Shown here in pieces: positions 38,555 to 46,537 of a DNA stretch of 62,930 bases. Every line of letters starts with the position of its first letter. Position 1 is the first letter of the stretch. Source of the stretch: Pseudomonas eutrophicaquae (lineage in GTDB: Bacteria; Pseudomonadota; Gammaproteobacteria; Pseudomonadales; Pseudomonadaceae); contig NZ_JAMJEZ010000014.1 of assembly GCF_023544715.1 (NCBI RefSeq), positions 1-62,930 of the forward strand. The letters are read 5' to 3'. The position numbers and the translations under genes were made by a program. Under the pieces are notes generated by a model. The model searched no databases. It was given only the letters and a program-made list of their open reading frames with translations, and was not told the DNA's origin.

Positions 38555-39487
38555 TCAGGCCGGCATCGCACCATACAGCTGCTCGACCACCTCGCGCTCG
38601 CACAGCCCTGTCCCCGGGCACATCACCGTCGCCGCGCCTGCGGCCATGGCAAAGCGCACCGCCTCGCGGGGTGTCCAGCCACGAGCCAGCGCCAGCACCA
38701 GTGCCCCGACCATGCTGTCGCCGGCGCCGACCGCACTGCGCACCGGCACCGCCAAGGCCGCAAAGCGCTCGATTCCCTCAGCATGCGCCAGCACGGCGCC
38801 CTCTTCCCCCAGCGATAGCACGATCATCCGGGCCGCACCCTGCTCGATCAACGCACGCAGTGCCTGCTCCTGCTCGGCACGCGCCTCCAGCGGCCGTCCA
38901 ACCAGCGCCGCCAGCTCACTCAGGCTGGGCTTGAGCAGATCAATCCCGCCCAGCGCCACCGCCTGGCGCAAGGCCTCCCCCGAGCAGTCGAGTGCCAGAC
39001 GGGCGCCCAGCTGGCGGGCCAGCGCCGCAAAGCGGGCAAAGAAGTCCGCCTGCATACCTAGCGGAAAGCTGCCACTCAGTACCAGCCAGTCCGGCTGAGG
39101 CACCGCACGGGCCATCGCCTCCAGACAGGCCTGCTGTTCGGCGGCCGTCAGCGCAGGGCCAGGCAGGACAAAGCGAAACTGCTGCCCGGTGGAGGTTTCA
39201 TCGACGGTGAAGCTCTCCCGCGTATCGGCACTGATCGGGACGGTCCGTTGCGGCACCTGCAGCTCGCTGAGGATGCGCTCCAGCATGTCACCAAAGGGGC
39301 CGCCCGCCGGATAGACCGCCAACGCCTGCCCACCAAGATTGCGCACCACCCGCGCCACATTGATACCGCCACCGCCCGGATCATAGCGGGGCAGGCTGCA
39401 GCGCAGCTTGCGGGTCGGCTCGACCTGCGTCACCGCAGTGGTCAGATCCATGGCCGGGTTGAGGGTCAGGGTCACGATCTGGGGCAT
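38555..39487 (-). CDS. pfkB: PfkB-family hexose-phosphate kinase, 6-phosphofructokinase II-like
   Basis: 310 residues from ATG 39487. Ribokinase/PfkB fold: substrate-binding GGGGINVARV near residue 38 and the ATP anion-hole motif VGAGDSMVGA near 254. The whole sequence tracks E. coli PfkB closely (TLTLNPAMDL, KLRCSLPRYDPGGGGINVAR, GQQFRFVLPGPAL, SGSFPLG), more than FruK or LacC as I know them. Most Pseudomonas lack 6-phosphofructokinase and use the Entner-Doudoroff route, so the true substrate (fructose-6-phosphate, fructose-1-phosphate or tagatose-6-phosphate) is open. It shares the bidirectional terminator with acnB. Confidence 0.75.
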   Translation of the reverse strand: MPQIVTLTLNPAMDLTTAVTQVEPTRKLRCSLPRYDPGGGGINVARVVRNLGGQALAVYPAGGPFGDMLERILSELQVPQRTVPISADTRESFTVDETSTGQQFRFVLPGPALTAAEQQACLEAMARAVPQPDWLVLSGSFPLGMQADFFARFAALARQLGARLALDCSGEALRQAVALGGIDLLKPSLSELAALVGRPLEARAEQEQALRALIEQGAARMIVLSLGEEGAVLAHAEGIERFAALAVPVRSAVGAGDSMVGALVLALARGWTPREAVRFAMAAGAATVMCPGTGLCEREVVEQLYGAMPA

Positions 39488-39571
39488 GACGGCTCCATAA
39501 ACAGCAATAGGGTAACGAGCAGCCCCGATGGGCACGTAGCCCATCCGGGCTGAGGGGCAGATACGGCCATT

Positions 39572-40549
39572 TCAGCGGCTCGGCAGCGGCGAAAACTCCA
39601 GCGGCACCCAGGCATAGCCCTCGCCCTCACGCTTCACCCGCCCCACACCGGGGAACGGCAGATGGCTGCCCGCGACCAGCAGCGACTGATCGGCCGCCTC
39701 GGCCAGCACCCGGCGACGGGTCGCGATGGCCTGCGCCTTGTCGCTATCAAACTCGATGCTGACCTCCGGCAGGGCAAACTGCACGGCATGGCTGTGCACG
39801 ATATCTCCCCAGAGCAGCAGCCGCTCCCCGGCCGACTCCAGCAGATAGCTGCTGTGCCCCGGCGTGTGCCCGGGGGAGGACTGGGCGCGAATGCCCGGCA
39901 GATCCAGCGCCTGCGGCTCGAACACCTGCAGACGCCCCGCCTTGGCATAGGGCGCCAGCGCCTCCTGCGGCATGCGGAAGAAGCCCTGCGCCTCGGCGGG
40001 CGACGCCGCCATCCGCGCCTTATCCAGCCAGTGATCCGCCTCGGCCTTGGGCACATAGACGCGCGCCTGCGGGAATGCCGCGCGCCCTTCAGCATCGCGC
40101 AGACCACAGACGTGATCCGGGTGCAGATGGGTCAGCAGCACGGCATCCACCTGCTCGGGGGCGTAACCGGCTGCGCGCAGGTTGGCGAGCAACTGGCCGA
40201 GCGACGGGCCGAAACAGGCCGCGGCACCACTATCGACCAGCACCAGCTGGGTGCCGGTGTGTACCAGATACGCATTGACCGCCGTCGAGACCCCTTCCGG
40301 CGCCGCCAGGAACTGGGCCGCCAGCCGCGCCTGAATGCGCTCGGCCGGTGCGCCGGCGAGCAGCGCAGCACCCAGTCGGGTCATTCCGTCATGCAGGGCG
40401 GTGACCTGCATCTGACCGACCATCAACCGGTAGACGCCCGGCACCTGAGTCTCCTGTTGGGCCGGTGGCTGCGCCGCCAGCAGCGGAGCGGTAGCGCCGA
40501 GCGCCAAGGCCAGCAGGGCCGGACGAGCATATGAGAGCAGAAAGGACAT
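39572..40549 (-). CDS. secreted metallo-beta-lactamase-fold hydrolase
   Basis: 325 residues from ATG 40549 (GGAG upstream). Signal peptide of about 25 residues (ARPALLALALGATAPLLA). Catalytic metal motif LTHLHPDHVCG near residue 121, second His in SSPGHTPGHSS and Asp in LLWGDIVH. This is the quorum-quenching-lactonase/periplasmic MBL pattern seen in Pseudomonas 'MBL fold' proteins; substrate unknown. It is 84 bp downstream of pfkB's start on the same strand, with no obvious shared pathway. Confidence 0.8.
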   Translation of the reverse strand: MSFLLSYARPALLALALGATAPLLAAQPPAQQETQVPGVYRLMVGQMQVTALHDGMTRLGAALLAGAPAERIQARLAAQFLAAPEGVSTAVNAYLVHTGTQLVLVDSGAAACFGPSLGQLLANLRAAGYAPEQVDAVLLTHLHPDHVCGLRDAEGRAAFPQARVYVPKAEADHWLDKARMAASPAEAQGFFRMPQEALAPYAKAGRLQVFEPQALDLPGIRAQSSPGHTPGHSSYLLESAGERLLLWGDIVHSHAVQFALPEVSIEFDSDKAQAIATRRRVLAEAADQSLLVAGSHLPFPGVGRVKREGEGYAWVPLEFSPLPSR

Positions 40550-40765
40550 CGCAGAAACTCCATGAGCCAGAAAGCGGTGCACCGGCACCGTTGATCGTCC
40601 GGGGCTTTATGCCCGCGCCGCGGCGCGCTTGTCCAGCCTGTGGGCACCCTGCACGCCCTCAACTCTGGTTACAGAATACGGATACCTCCCCGGGTAACCG
40701 CCAATTTCCGCCCCCTGAGCGCGCACGTAGAATCGACGCCAATTTCCGCACGCAGGCCCTCACCC

Positions 40766-42532
40766 ATGCCGCTGTCGATCGCCGCCCTGAGCCCACGCAC
40801 CGCATCATCTGCCACGCCACCGGCCTCGCGTGGGCGCCTGCTGCTGAACCTGCTGCTGCTCAGCAGCCTGAGCAGCGTACTGCTGATGGCCGATGACTTC
40901 CTGCAGCAGCTGTTCACACCGGCCAACCACGCCGAACTGGAGCTGCGCTTCGTGCTGGTGGTCTTTCTGTTCAGCCTGGCGCTCTGGCTATGCGCGATGC
41001 CGCGCCTGGTCAGCGCCTTGCTGGTGATGCTGGCCGGCATGCAGCTGATCCAGCTGGGGCATGTGTCGTTCTTTGGCGAGCCCTTGAATGCCATGGACAT
41101 CGCCAGCCTGTTCAGCGACTGGGCCGAGGTGCAGGAAACCGCCTGGCATAGCCTCGGCGATCACTGGAACGTGCTGCCCAGCGTGCTGCTGCCCTATGGC
41201 CTGCTGCTCTGGCTGCACCGCACCCTGCCTGCGCGGATCGCCCTGCCGCGCAGCCGCTGGGCCCTGCTGATCATCGTGCTGGTGCTGGGGGCCAAACCGT
41301 ACCGGGCGACCTACCGCGACTTCAGCGCCTTCACCCCGGGGCCAACCCGCAGCGCGCTGCACAACAGCTTCAATGCCTTTACCTATTTCGGCGTGCGGCT
41401 GGCCTTCCGTGAGCAGGAAAGCCTGCCACCTGCGCCCTTCAGCCCGTACCGGATCATCGCCCAGCCCAGCCAGACCCGGCACATCTGGGTGGTGGTGGCT
41501 GACTCGCTGCGCACCGACCGTCTGCCGATGTACGGTTACTCACGCAATACCACCCCGACCCTGAATCGCCTGCATGCCAGCGGTCAATTGCTGGCACGCC
41601 CAGGAATTGCCGCCGGTGTGGCCACCGCGGTCAGCCTGCCCAACCTGCTCAATGCCATCCGCGAACCCGGACAACCGCACCTGCTGCGCCAGCAACCCCA
41701 CAACCTGTTTGCCCTGGCCCGCCGCACCGGCTTCAAGACCCACTGGGTCTCTGCCCAGGAGTCCAAACTGCTCAGCCACCTTGGCCAGCGGCATCTGGAT
41801 GTGTCGATCACCCGCGAGGATTACCCGCTGCGCTTTCTGGAGCGTCACGACCATACACTGATCGACTTGCTGGCCGAGCAGGGCTGGCAGTCGCCCAGTT
41901 TCGCGGTCATCAACCTGCGCACCGCGCACCTGCCTTATGAGGAAAACTACGATCAGCACGATGAGCCCGTGGCGCTCTGGCCGACCGATGCCGCACTGCC
42001 GCGCGAGGTGCGTCAGGCCAATGCCTACGACAATGCCCTGCGCTATCTCGATGATGTGCTGGAGGGCATCATCCAGCAGTTCGAGCAGCTTGAGGGCGAG
42101 CGTTACCTGCTGATCACCGGTGATCATGGCCAGCTGCTCGGCGAGGATGGGCGCTGGGGACATAACGATCTGCGCGCGGAAGTGGCCGAAGTCCCAGTCA
42201 TGGTGCTGGCCCGCGAGGCACCGGCCGAGGCGCTGCATGCGCTGGAAGACAAACGCTGGATCAGTCATTACCAGGCCGCCCGCTGGACAGCGCAACGCCT
42301 GGGCTGGCACATCGACAATCCCAACCAGCGCGCCGGCGAGCACTTTGTGCAGGGCAAGCTGCTGTTTGGCGATAACCTGATCCAGCGGGTCGTGGAGACC
42401 GAACAGGGGCTGCGTTACGAAGAGCCGCGCCTGCTCAGCCGCTGGCTGCGCCAGCTGCCGGCCACCGATCAGCCACAACCACAGCTCGGCGATACGCGCA
42501 GCCCCGCGCCAGCAGCCACGCCCAATGGCTGA
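40766..42532 (+). CDS. sulfatase/phosphoethanolamine-transferase-like membrane protein
   Basis: 588 residues from ATG 40766. About five hydrophobic helices in the first 190 residues precede a periplasmic alkaline-phosphatase-fold domain. The domain opens IWVVVADSLRTDRLPMYGY (metal Asp), has the nucleophile region GVATAVSLPNLL (Thr expected in the AT-x-VSLP context) and the metal motif LLITGDHGQLLGE near the end. EptA/CptA-type enzymes add phosphoethanolamine to LPS lipid A or core; OpgB-type enzymes are an alternative. It may alter surface charge. Substrate not determined by sequence. Confidence 0.75.
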   Translation: MPLSIAALSPRTASSATPPASRGRLLLNLLLLSSLSSVLLMADDFLQQLFTPANHAELELRFVLVVFLFSLALWLCAMPRLVSALLVMLAGMQLIQLGHVSFFGEPLNAMDIASLFSDWAEVQETAWHSLGDHWNVLPSVLLPYGLLLWLHRTLPARIALPRSRWALLIIVLVLGAKPYRATYRDFSAFTPGPTRSALHNSFNAFTYFGVRLAFREQESLPPAPFSPYRIIAQPSQTRHIWVVVADSLRTDRLPMYGYSRNTTPTLNRLHASGQLLARPGIAAGVATAVSLPNLLNAIREPGQPHLLRQQPHNLFALARRTGFKTHWVSAQESKLLSHLGQRHLDVSITREDYPLRFLERHDHTLIDLLAEQGWQSPSFAVINLRTAHLPYEENYDQHDEPVALWPTDAALPREVRQANAYDNALRYLDDVLEGIIQQFEQLEGERYLLITGDHGQLLGEDGRWGHNDLRAEVAEVPVMVLAREAPAEALHALEDKRWISHYQAARWTAQRLGWHIDNPNQRAGEHFVQGKLLFGDNLIQRVVETEQGLRYEEPRLLSRWLRQLPATDQPQPQLGDTRSPAPAATPNG

Positions 42533-42577
42533 GCCCTGCAGGCTGCAGCAGAGGCCGGCGGGCTGGGCATTTTCGGC

Positions 42578-43171
42578 TCAGCCACGTGTAGTCAGGGCGT
42601 GCTGATACAGCCTGAAGGCCTGGCAGGCGGCCTCGATCACCTCGGGTACAGCCTTGGCATCAGCGCAGACCTGCGCCGCCTGCTGCAGATAAGACGGCCA
42701 GTGGCGTCCCGCCTCGGCCGTGCCCAGGAAGAGACAGGGCACCTGCTCACCCAGACGCCGCCGCACCTGCACCGCCAGCACCTCGCTGCCGAGCCGTGCG
42801 CCTTCCAGTACATAGCGCCAGCCAGTCAGTACCGGCACGCTGCATGTGGCCGGATCCAGCACAGCCTGCCACGCTTCACCCTCACCCGGCTCAGTGCATG
42901 GCGGGCAGAGAGGTGCCAGAGCCTGCAGGTCCGCCGTCAAGGCGGGTAGGCGCGGTGCATATGGCTGATTAGCCATGCCCACTCTCACCGCACCCTGCGT
43001 CAGTGCCGTCTCCAGCAGCATCTGAGGCCGGTAAAGTGCCTGCAGGGCATCGGCGTACTGTTCGATCGTGATCGCGGGGCGTAGCAGCGCCTGCAGTACG
43101 GGCTGTTGATCAAGGGCCTGATGATGCCCGCGCGTCGCCGTACGCAAGGCCTCAAGCCAGGGGGGCGTCAT
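42578..43171 (-). CDS. bphO: heme oxygenase, biliverdin-producing (BphO type)
   Basis: 197 residues from ATG 43171, which overlaps the stop of the phytochrome gene (ATGA). Starts MTPPWLEALRTATRGHHQAL, containing the proximal heme-ligand His region of bacterial HemO/BphO; VLTGWRYVLEGARLGSEVL is the conserved distal-helix glycine region. Cleaves heme to biliverdin, the chromophore of the neighbouring phytochrome. Coupling of bphO to bphP is a known bacterial arrangement. Confidence 0.85.
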   Translation of the reverse strand: MTPPWLEALRTATRGHHQALDQQPVLQALLRPAITIEQYADALQALYRPQMLLETALTQGAVRVGMANQPYAPRLPALTADLQALAPLCPPCTEPGEGEAWQAVLDPATCSVPVLTGWRYVLEGARLGSEVLAVQVRRRLGEQVPCLFLGTAEAGRHWPSYLQQAAQVCADAKAVPEVIEAACQAFRLYQHALTTRG

Positions 43172-44445
43172 GCCGCTACCTCCCCCAGCAGGCGCCTCAT
43201 CAACCCGCGCAGTTTGAGCAGCCTGAGCTCGGCATGGCTGGGCCAGGGCCGTGAATACCCCAGACGCCGCTCGACCCAACGCTCGAAGGAGCGGCGCGGC
43301 GCAATGGCCGACGCTCCGCCGATGATCTCGACCGGCTTATCCGGGTTACCGCCCCAGGCCACCTGCTGCACTTCCTCACTGCGGCAGAGCAGCACCCGCA
43401 AGAACCGACCGGGGCCCAGCGCCTCACGACTGGCCAGCACACCGGCCACCACCGAAAGCGGTATCCCCGGACAATCGCGCCGCAGGCTTTCCGTCACACG
43501 GGTGCTGCCCTGACCGGGCTCATCACACCAGTGACAGACCGCACGCAGGGCATCCGGCTCCAGACAGACACCGGCGCTATAGAGATGCTGGCCGTCATCG
43601 ACCATCAGCCCGTCCGCCTCAAACTCCTGACACAACCAGCCACTCAGCCCGCTCAACGTGTGGGCGGCCAGCAACGGGAACGAGACCGCCGCCCTCACCC
43701 CCATGTTGCCCATGTACAGCCGATGTACCGGTGACAGGCCACGCAGATCGGTCAGTGACAGGTCAGCGCTAACCCCGTCCACGCCCAGCAGGGCGATATC
43801 GGCGGCCTCGGCATCGGGAATGCTGCGCCAGGGGTTGCGCACGTATAGCGTGCGCGCGACCTGCGGAATGTCACTGGCCGGAAAACGCAGCCCCAGATAA
43901 CTGCCCGTAATCCCCTCAGCACGCACCTCACCCAGTACCTCGCCATCGCCTTCAAGCAAGAAGCGGTAATACAGCACACGATCAAAACCACTGGCCGACA
44001 ACAAATGCTGCAGCAAAGTCGTGCGCGCCTGCTCCAGAGCATGTTCATCAGCAAATGCCTGCACGCGGCGCCGGCCACCGAGCGATGCAGGTAGCCTGGC
44101 ATCATCGTCTATCCCCGCCGGCAGCAATTTAATCAACTGCTCGCCGCACTCACCGCGCACGGCACTCAGCAGACATTCACCGTGCGCGCCGCGAAACAGA
44201 CGGGCTGCTTGCCGCGCACCGGCGGTGGCCCCCAGCGCGCTCACGGCCTCAGCCAGCGGGGCGGGCAGAGGTTGTCCCAGCAAGTGCGGGGCAGGAACCT
44301 TCAACCAGGCCTCGATATTCGCGGAAACCTGCGTGACACAGCCCTGCCGGTCGGCAATCAGCAGAGCACCATGGCCCTGAATGCAACCGCAATACTGCAA
44401 CGCCTCACGCTCGCAGGCGTCGATAAATCCGTGGGTCTGGGTCAT
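43168..44445 (-). CDS. bphP: bacteriophytochrome photosensory core without output domain
   Basis: 425 residues from ATG 44445, preceded by GAGGGAGGTGGC, a strong Shine-Dalgarno. The PAS domain carries the candidate biliverdin-binding Cys11 in the N-terminal stretch DACEREALQYCGCIQGHGAL. The GAF domain (about 120-285) has FPASDIPQVARTLYVRNPW and SPVHRLYMGNMGVRAAVSF. The PHY domain (about 300-420) holds WGGNPDKPV and the tongue motif PRRSF. The protein stops right after PHY (LKLRGLMRRLLGEVAA): no HisKA, HATPase, GGDEF or other effector. Family BphPs of 700+ residues normally continue into a histidine kinase. The frame ends in a clean stop overlapped by bphO, so it is not an obvious frameshift. 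A partner protein must carry the output. Confidence 0.85.
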   Translation of the reverse strand: MTQTHGFIDACEREALQYCGCIQGHGALLIADRQGCVTQVSANIEAWLKVPAPHLLGQPLPAPLAEAVSALGATAGARQAARLFRGAHGECLLSAVRGECGEQLIKLLPAGIDDDARLPASLGGRRRVQAFADEHALEQARTTLLQHLLSASGFDRVLYYRFLLEGDGEVLGEVRAEGITGSYLGLRFPASDIPQVARTLYVRNPWRSIPDAEAADIALLGVDGVSADLSLTDLRGLSPVHRLYMGNMGVRAAVSFPLLAAHTLSGLSGWLCQEFEADGLMVDDGQHLYSAGVCLEPDALRAVCHWCDEPGQGSTRVTESLRRDCPGIPLSVVAGVLASREALGPGRFLRVLLCRSEEVQQVAWGGNPDKPVEIIGGASAIAPRRSFERWVERRLGYSRPWPSHAELRLLKLRGLMRRLLGEVAA

Positions 44446-44500
44446 GCCACCTCCCTCTTGCATACAGGCTCTCTCCCTGCCCAGCCGCGCTGCGCGGCAA

Positions 44501-45043
44501 TCAGGCGTCCTCGCCGTCCCCTTCAGCGCTCAAACGGCTTTCATAACTCGGCGCCGCATATATGCCCACCTCGACCGCCAAGGCCAGTACACGAGGTACA
44601 TCCTCACGATAGACCAGCACCGCCTGCAGCTCATCATCCAGCGGCTCGCTGAAATCGATCAGTACGTAACCGCCTTTTTCCGGATACAGGCTGCCCAGCT
44701 GCACCTGGATGCGCCGCAGCGCGGTCAGCAGGTCGGCACGAGCCAGATCGCACGGTTTAAGCACGAAGCTGACCTGCGGCCCGAACGAGGCCTGGATCTG
44801 CCGATACAACGCCTCGGCGGTATCGGCCTGAAACAAGACGGTATCCGGCAGGCTGCCCACGATGACCCACTCCCCTAAAGGGATCGGGAAGCTGTCGTCG
44901 TAGTTGATGTCCGGATTGGCGGCCAGAAAGCCGTCGGCGTCGGCATAGGCGGCGCTGGCCTCGGCGGCAATGCGCTGGATGTCCTGCTCACTCAGGCAGC
45001 CGGAGCTGATCAGGGTGAGCAGCTCGATCAAAGAGTCGTGCAT
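44501..45043 (-). CDS. uncharacterised protein leading the phytochrome operon
   Basis: 180 residues; I do not recognise a family. Acidic, no signal peptide or membrane segment, hence cytoplasmic. Visible features: an N-terminal helical part (about 1-40), a strand-rich middle with WVIVGSLPDTVLFQADTAEA, a segment FVLKPCDLARADLLTALRR, and a hydrophobic core stretch GGYVLIDFSEP then VLALAVEVGIYAAPSY. It is first in an operon with the output-less phytochrome (55 bp downstream) and heme oxygenase, so it is a natural candidate partner, chaperone or output. It could also be a general stress protein placed there by chance. Confidence 0.7.
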   Translation of the reverse strand: MHDSLIELLTLISSGCLSEQDIQRIAAEASAAYADADGFLAANPDINYDDSFPIPLGEWVIVGSLPDTVLFQADTAEALYRQIQASFGPQVSFVLKPCDLARADLLTALRRIQVQLGSLYPEKGGYVLIDFSEPLDDELQAVLVYREDVPRVLALAVEVGIYAAPSYESRLSAEGDGEDA

Positions 45044-45215
45044 CGGGAAAATCCTGGGAAGAAATCACAGCGCGCATTGTCACCCAGAGCGCTCGCCCTC
45101 AGCAGCAAAAGATCGCCGCTGCCCGCACCGCAGCCGCCCCAGGCGCGGGGCGAGATGCCCCGCCGTAGTGCCGACTGCCCCAGAGCAGCCCACGGCGCAG
45201 GCTGCGCCTTGCGAG

Positions 45216-45243
45216 CAGATACGCCATAACTCATTGTTTTCAA
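45216..45243 (-). promoter_or_regulatory. candidate promoter for the phytochrome operon
   Basis: On the minus strand TTGAAA (45243-45238), 16 bases, TATCTG (45221-45216) gives a passable sigma-70 promoter about 170 bases before the 180-residue gene. It lies just upstream of the sigma-54-like element for torF, on the opposite strand. The rest of 45044-45215 holds GC-rich short inverted repeats (e.g. GGCGCAGGCTGCGCC) and no gene I can support. Confidence 0.35.
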
Positions 45244-45258
45244 TAAAGAAATAGATTC

Positions 45259-45274
45259 TGGCACGCTCCGTGCT
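45259..45274 (+). promoter_or_regulatory. sigma-54 (RpoN) promoter of torF
   Basis: TGGCACGCTCCGTGCT fits the -24/-12 consensus: GG at 45260-45261 and GC at 45272-45273 with ten bases between. It lies 78 bases ahead of the porin ATG. This implies activation by an enhancer-binding protein such as NtrC; no clear NtrC site is visible upstream. Confidence 0.7.
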
Positions 45275-45351
45275 GAGTACTCAGGGAATCTTACCGGGGC
45301 GCTGTCTGCTGACCACAGGCAGCGCCTTCTCTCAGCGCAAGGAGTAACACG

Positions 45352-46077
45352 ATGCTCAAATCCCTGACCCTCGCCCTCGGCGCCACCAGCGCCCTTATCG
45401 GCGCCAGCCTGACGCAGGCCGAAACCGTGGCCAGCCCGGTCGGCGCCTTCGAGATCAGCATGAATGCTGGCCTGGCCAGCGATTACGTGTTCCGCGGCAT
45501 CTCCCAGACCCAGGGCAGTGGCGCCATCCAGGGTGGTCTGGACGTAGCCCACGAGAGCGGCCTGTATGTCGGTACCTGGGCCTCTAACGTCGACTTTGGC
45601 GGCAAGGCCTCGGTGGAGTTCGACTATTACCTGGGCTTTGCCGGCAGCCTGGGCGAGACGCTCAGTTATGATCTTGGCTGGATCAAATACGCCTACCCCG
45701 GCGAAAGCGCACTGAACTTCACGGAAACCTACGCCAGCCTCAGTGCCTACGGCGCCAGCGTAGGCGCAGCGTATTCCAGCGACGTCGGTGGTAGCGACAG
45801 CACGCTGTACAGCTACCTGGGCTATGAATACACCCTGCCCTATGAGATCGGCCTGGCCTTGCAATATGGCCGCTACGACTTCAAACAGACGACCTTCGCC
45901 AGCGGCGGCAGTGCCTACAACGACTGGTCAATCGGCTTGAGCAAGACCCTGGCCGGTCTCGACCTGGGCCTGACCTATACCGATACCGATCTCAGCAGCA
46001 CCGACTGCGCAGGCTTTGTCGGCAAGAAGGACTTCTGTGACGCCAACCTGACCTTCTCGGTCAGCAAGACACTCTGA
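45352..46077 (+). CDS. TorF-family putative outer membrane porin
   Basis: 241 residues. Signal peptide about 1-23 (SALIGASLTQA). Mature part starts EISMNAGLASDYVFRGISQTQ, diagnostic of the TorF/Gcw_chp family, and continues as amphipathic beta strands ending in Leu. Pseudomonas copies are often found with glnK-amtB and controlled by nitrogen; here there is no glnK or amtB, but the sigma-54-type promoter suggests the same control. Transport substrate unknown. Confidence 0.83.
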   Translation: MLKSLTLALGATSALIGASLTQAETVASPVGAFEISMNAGLASDYVFRGISQTQGSGAIQGGLDVAHESGLYVGTWASNVDFGGKASVEFDYYLGFAGSLGETLSYDLGWIKYAYPGESALNFTETYASLSAYGASVGAAYSSDVGGSDSTLYSYLGYEYTLPYEIGLALQYGRYDFKQTTFASGGSAYNDWSIGLSKTLAGLDLGLTYTDTDLSSTDCAGFVGKKDFCDANLTFSVSKTL

Positions 46078-46159
46078 GCCGTACGGTGAAGCCGTGCCGT
46101 GGAGTCCCGGAGGGTCGGGGCTCTGCGGCGCACACCTCCTCCACCAGCAGCGTGTGCCG

Positions 46160-46537
46160 CTACAGAACCCGCACCAGCAGCAACCCAGCCCAGGTCGCCA
46201 ACAGGCTGGCCAAGACCGTAAACCCGGCATAGCCGAGTGCCAGCGCCAGCTGGCCGCTTTCCAGCAGGCGCAGGGTATCGAGGGAGAACGACGAGAAGGT
46301 GGTCAGCCCGCCAAGAAAACCGGTGATCAGCCCGGCACGTAGCGCCAGCGGAACCTCCGGACGCAACAGAAAGGCGCCATACAGCGCACCGATCAATAGG
46401 CAACCCAGCAGGTTGACGGCCAGCGTCGCCCAGTAGAAATGCTGCGGCCAGTGGCTGCTCACCCAGTGCGCGGCGGCAAACCGCGACAGACAGCCCGTGG
46501 CGCCACCGGCGGCGACGGCCAGAATGATGCTGATCAT
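46160..46537 (-). CDS. crcB: fluoride ion channel CrcB/Fluc
   Basis: 125 residues with four hydrophobic helices. Contains the conserved [10 protein letters not shown] near residue 11, the [13 protein letters not shown] helix and [13 protein letters not shown], the Phe/Ser/Thr signature of the dual-topology fluoride exporter. Its ATG overlaps the rarA stop. No fluoride riboswitch is visible in the neighbouring sequence. Confidence 0.93.
   Translation of the reverse strand: MISIILAVAAGGATGCLSRFAAAHWVSSHWPQHFYWATLAVNLLGCLLIGALYGAFLLRPEVPLALRAGLITGFLGGLTTFSSFSLDTLRLLESGQLALALGYAGFTVLASLLATWAGLLLVRVL

Noticed and set aside
35712-38621. 969-codon open frame on the strand opposite acnB
   Set aside because: It mirrors acnB codon by codon; acnB is unmistakable and its GC-ending codons remove stops from the opposite frame. 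The antisense product shows no family and is rich in His, Gln and Gly.
46093-46130. hairpin after torF as terminator
   Set aside because: The stem needs a G-T pair, is only about seven pairs and no T-run follows; not reported as a feature.
46160-46537. fluoride riboswitch for crcB
   Set aside because: crcB lies at the end of an operon with its start overlapping rarA; I see no crcB-motif aptamer in its vicinity.
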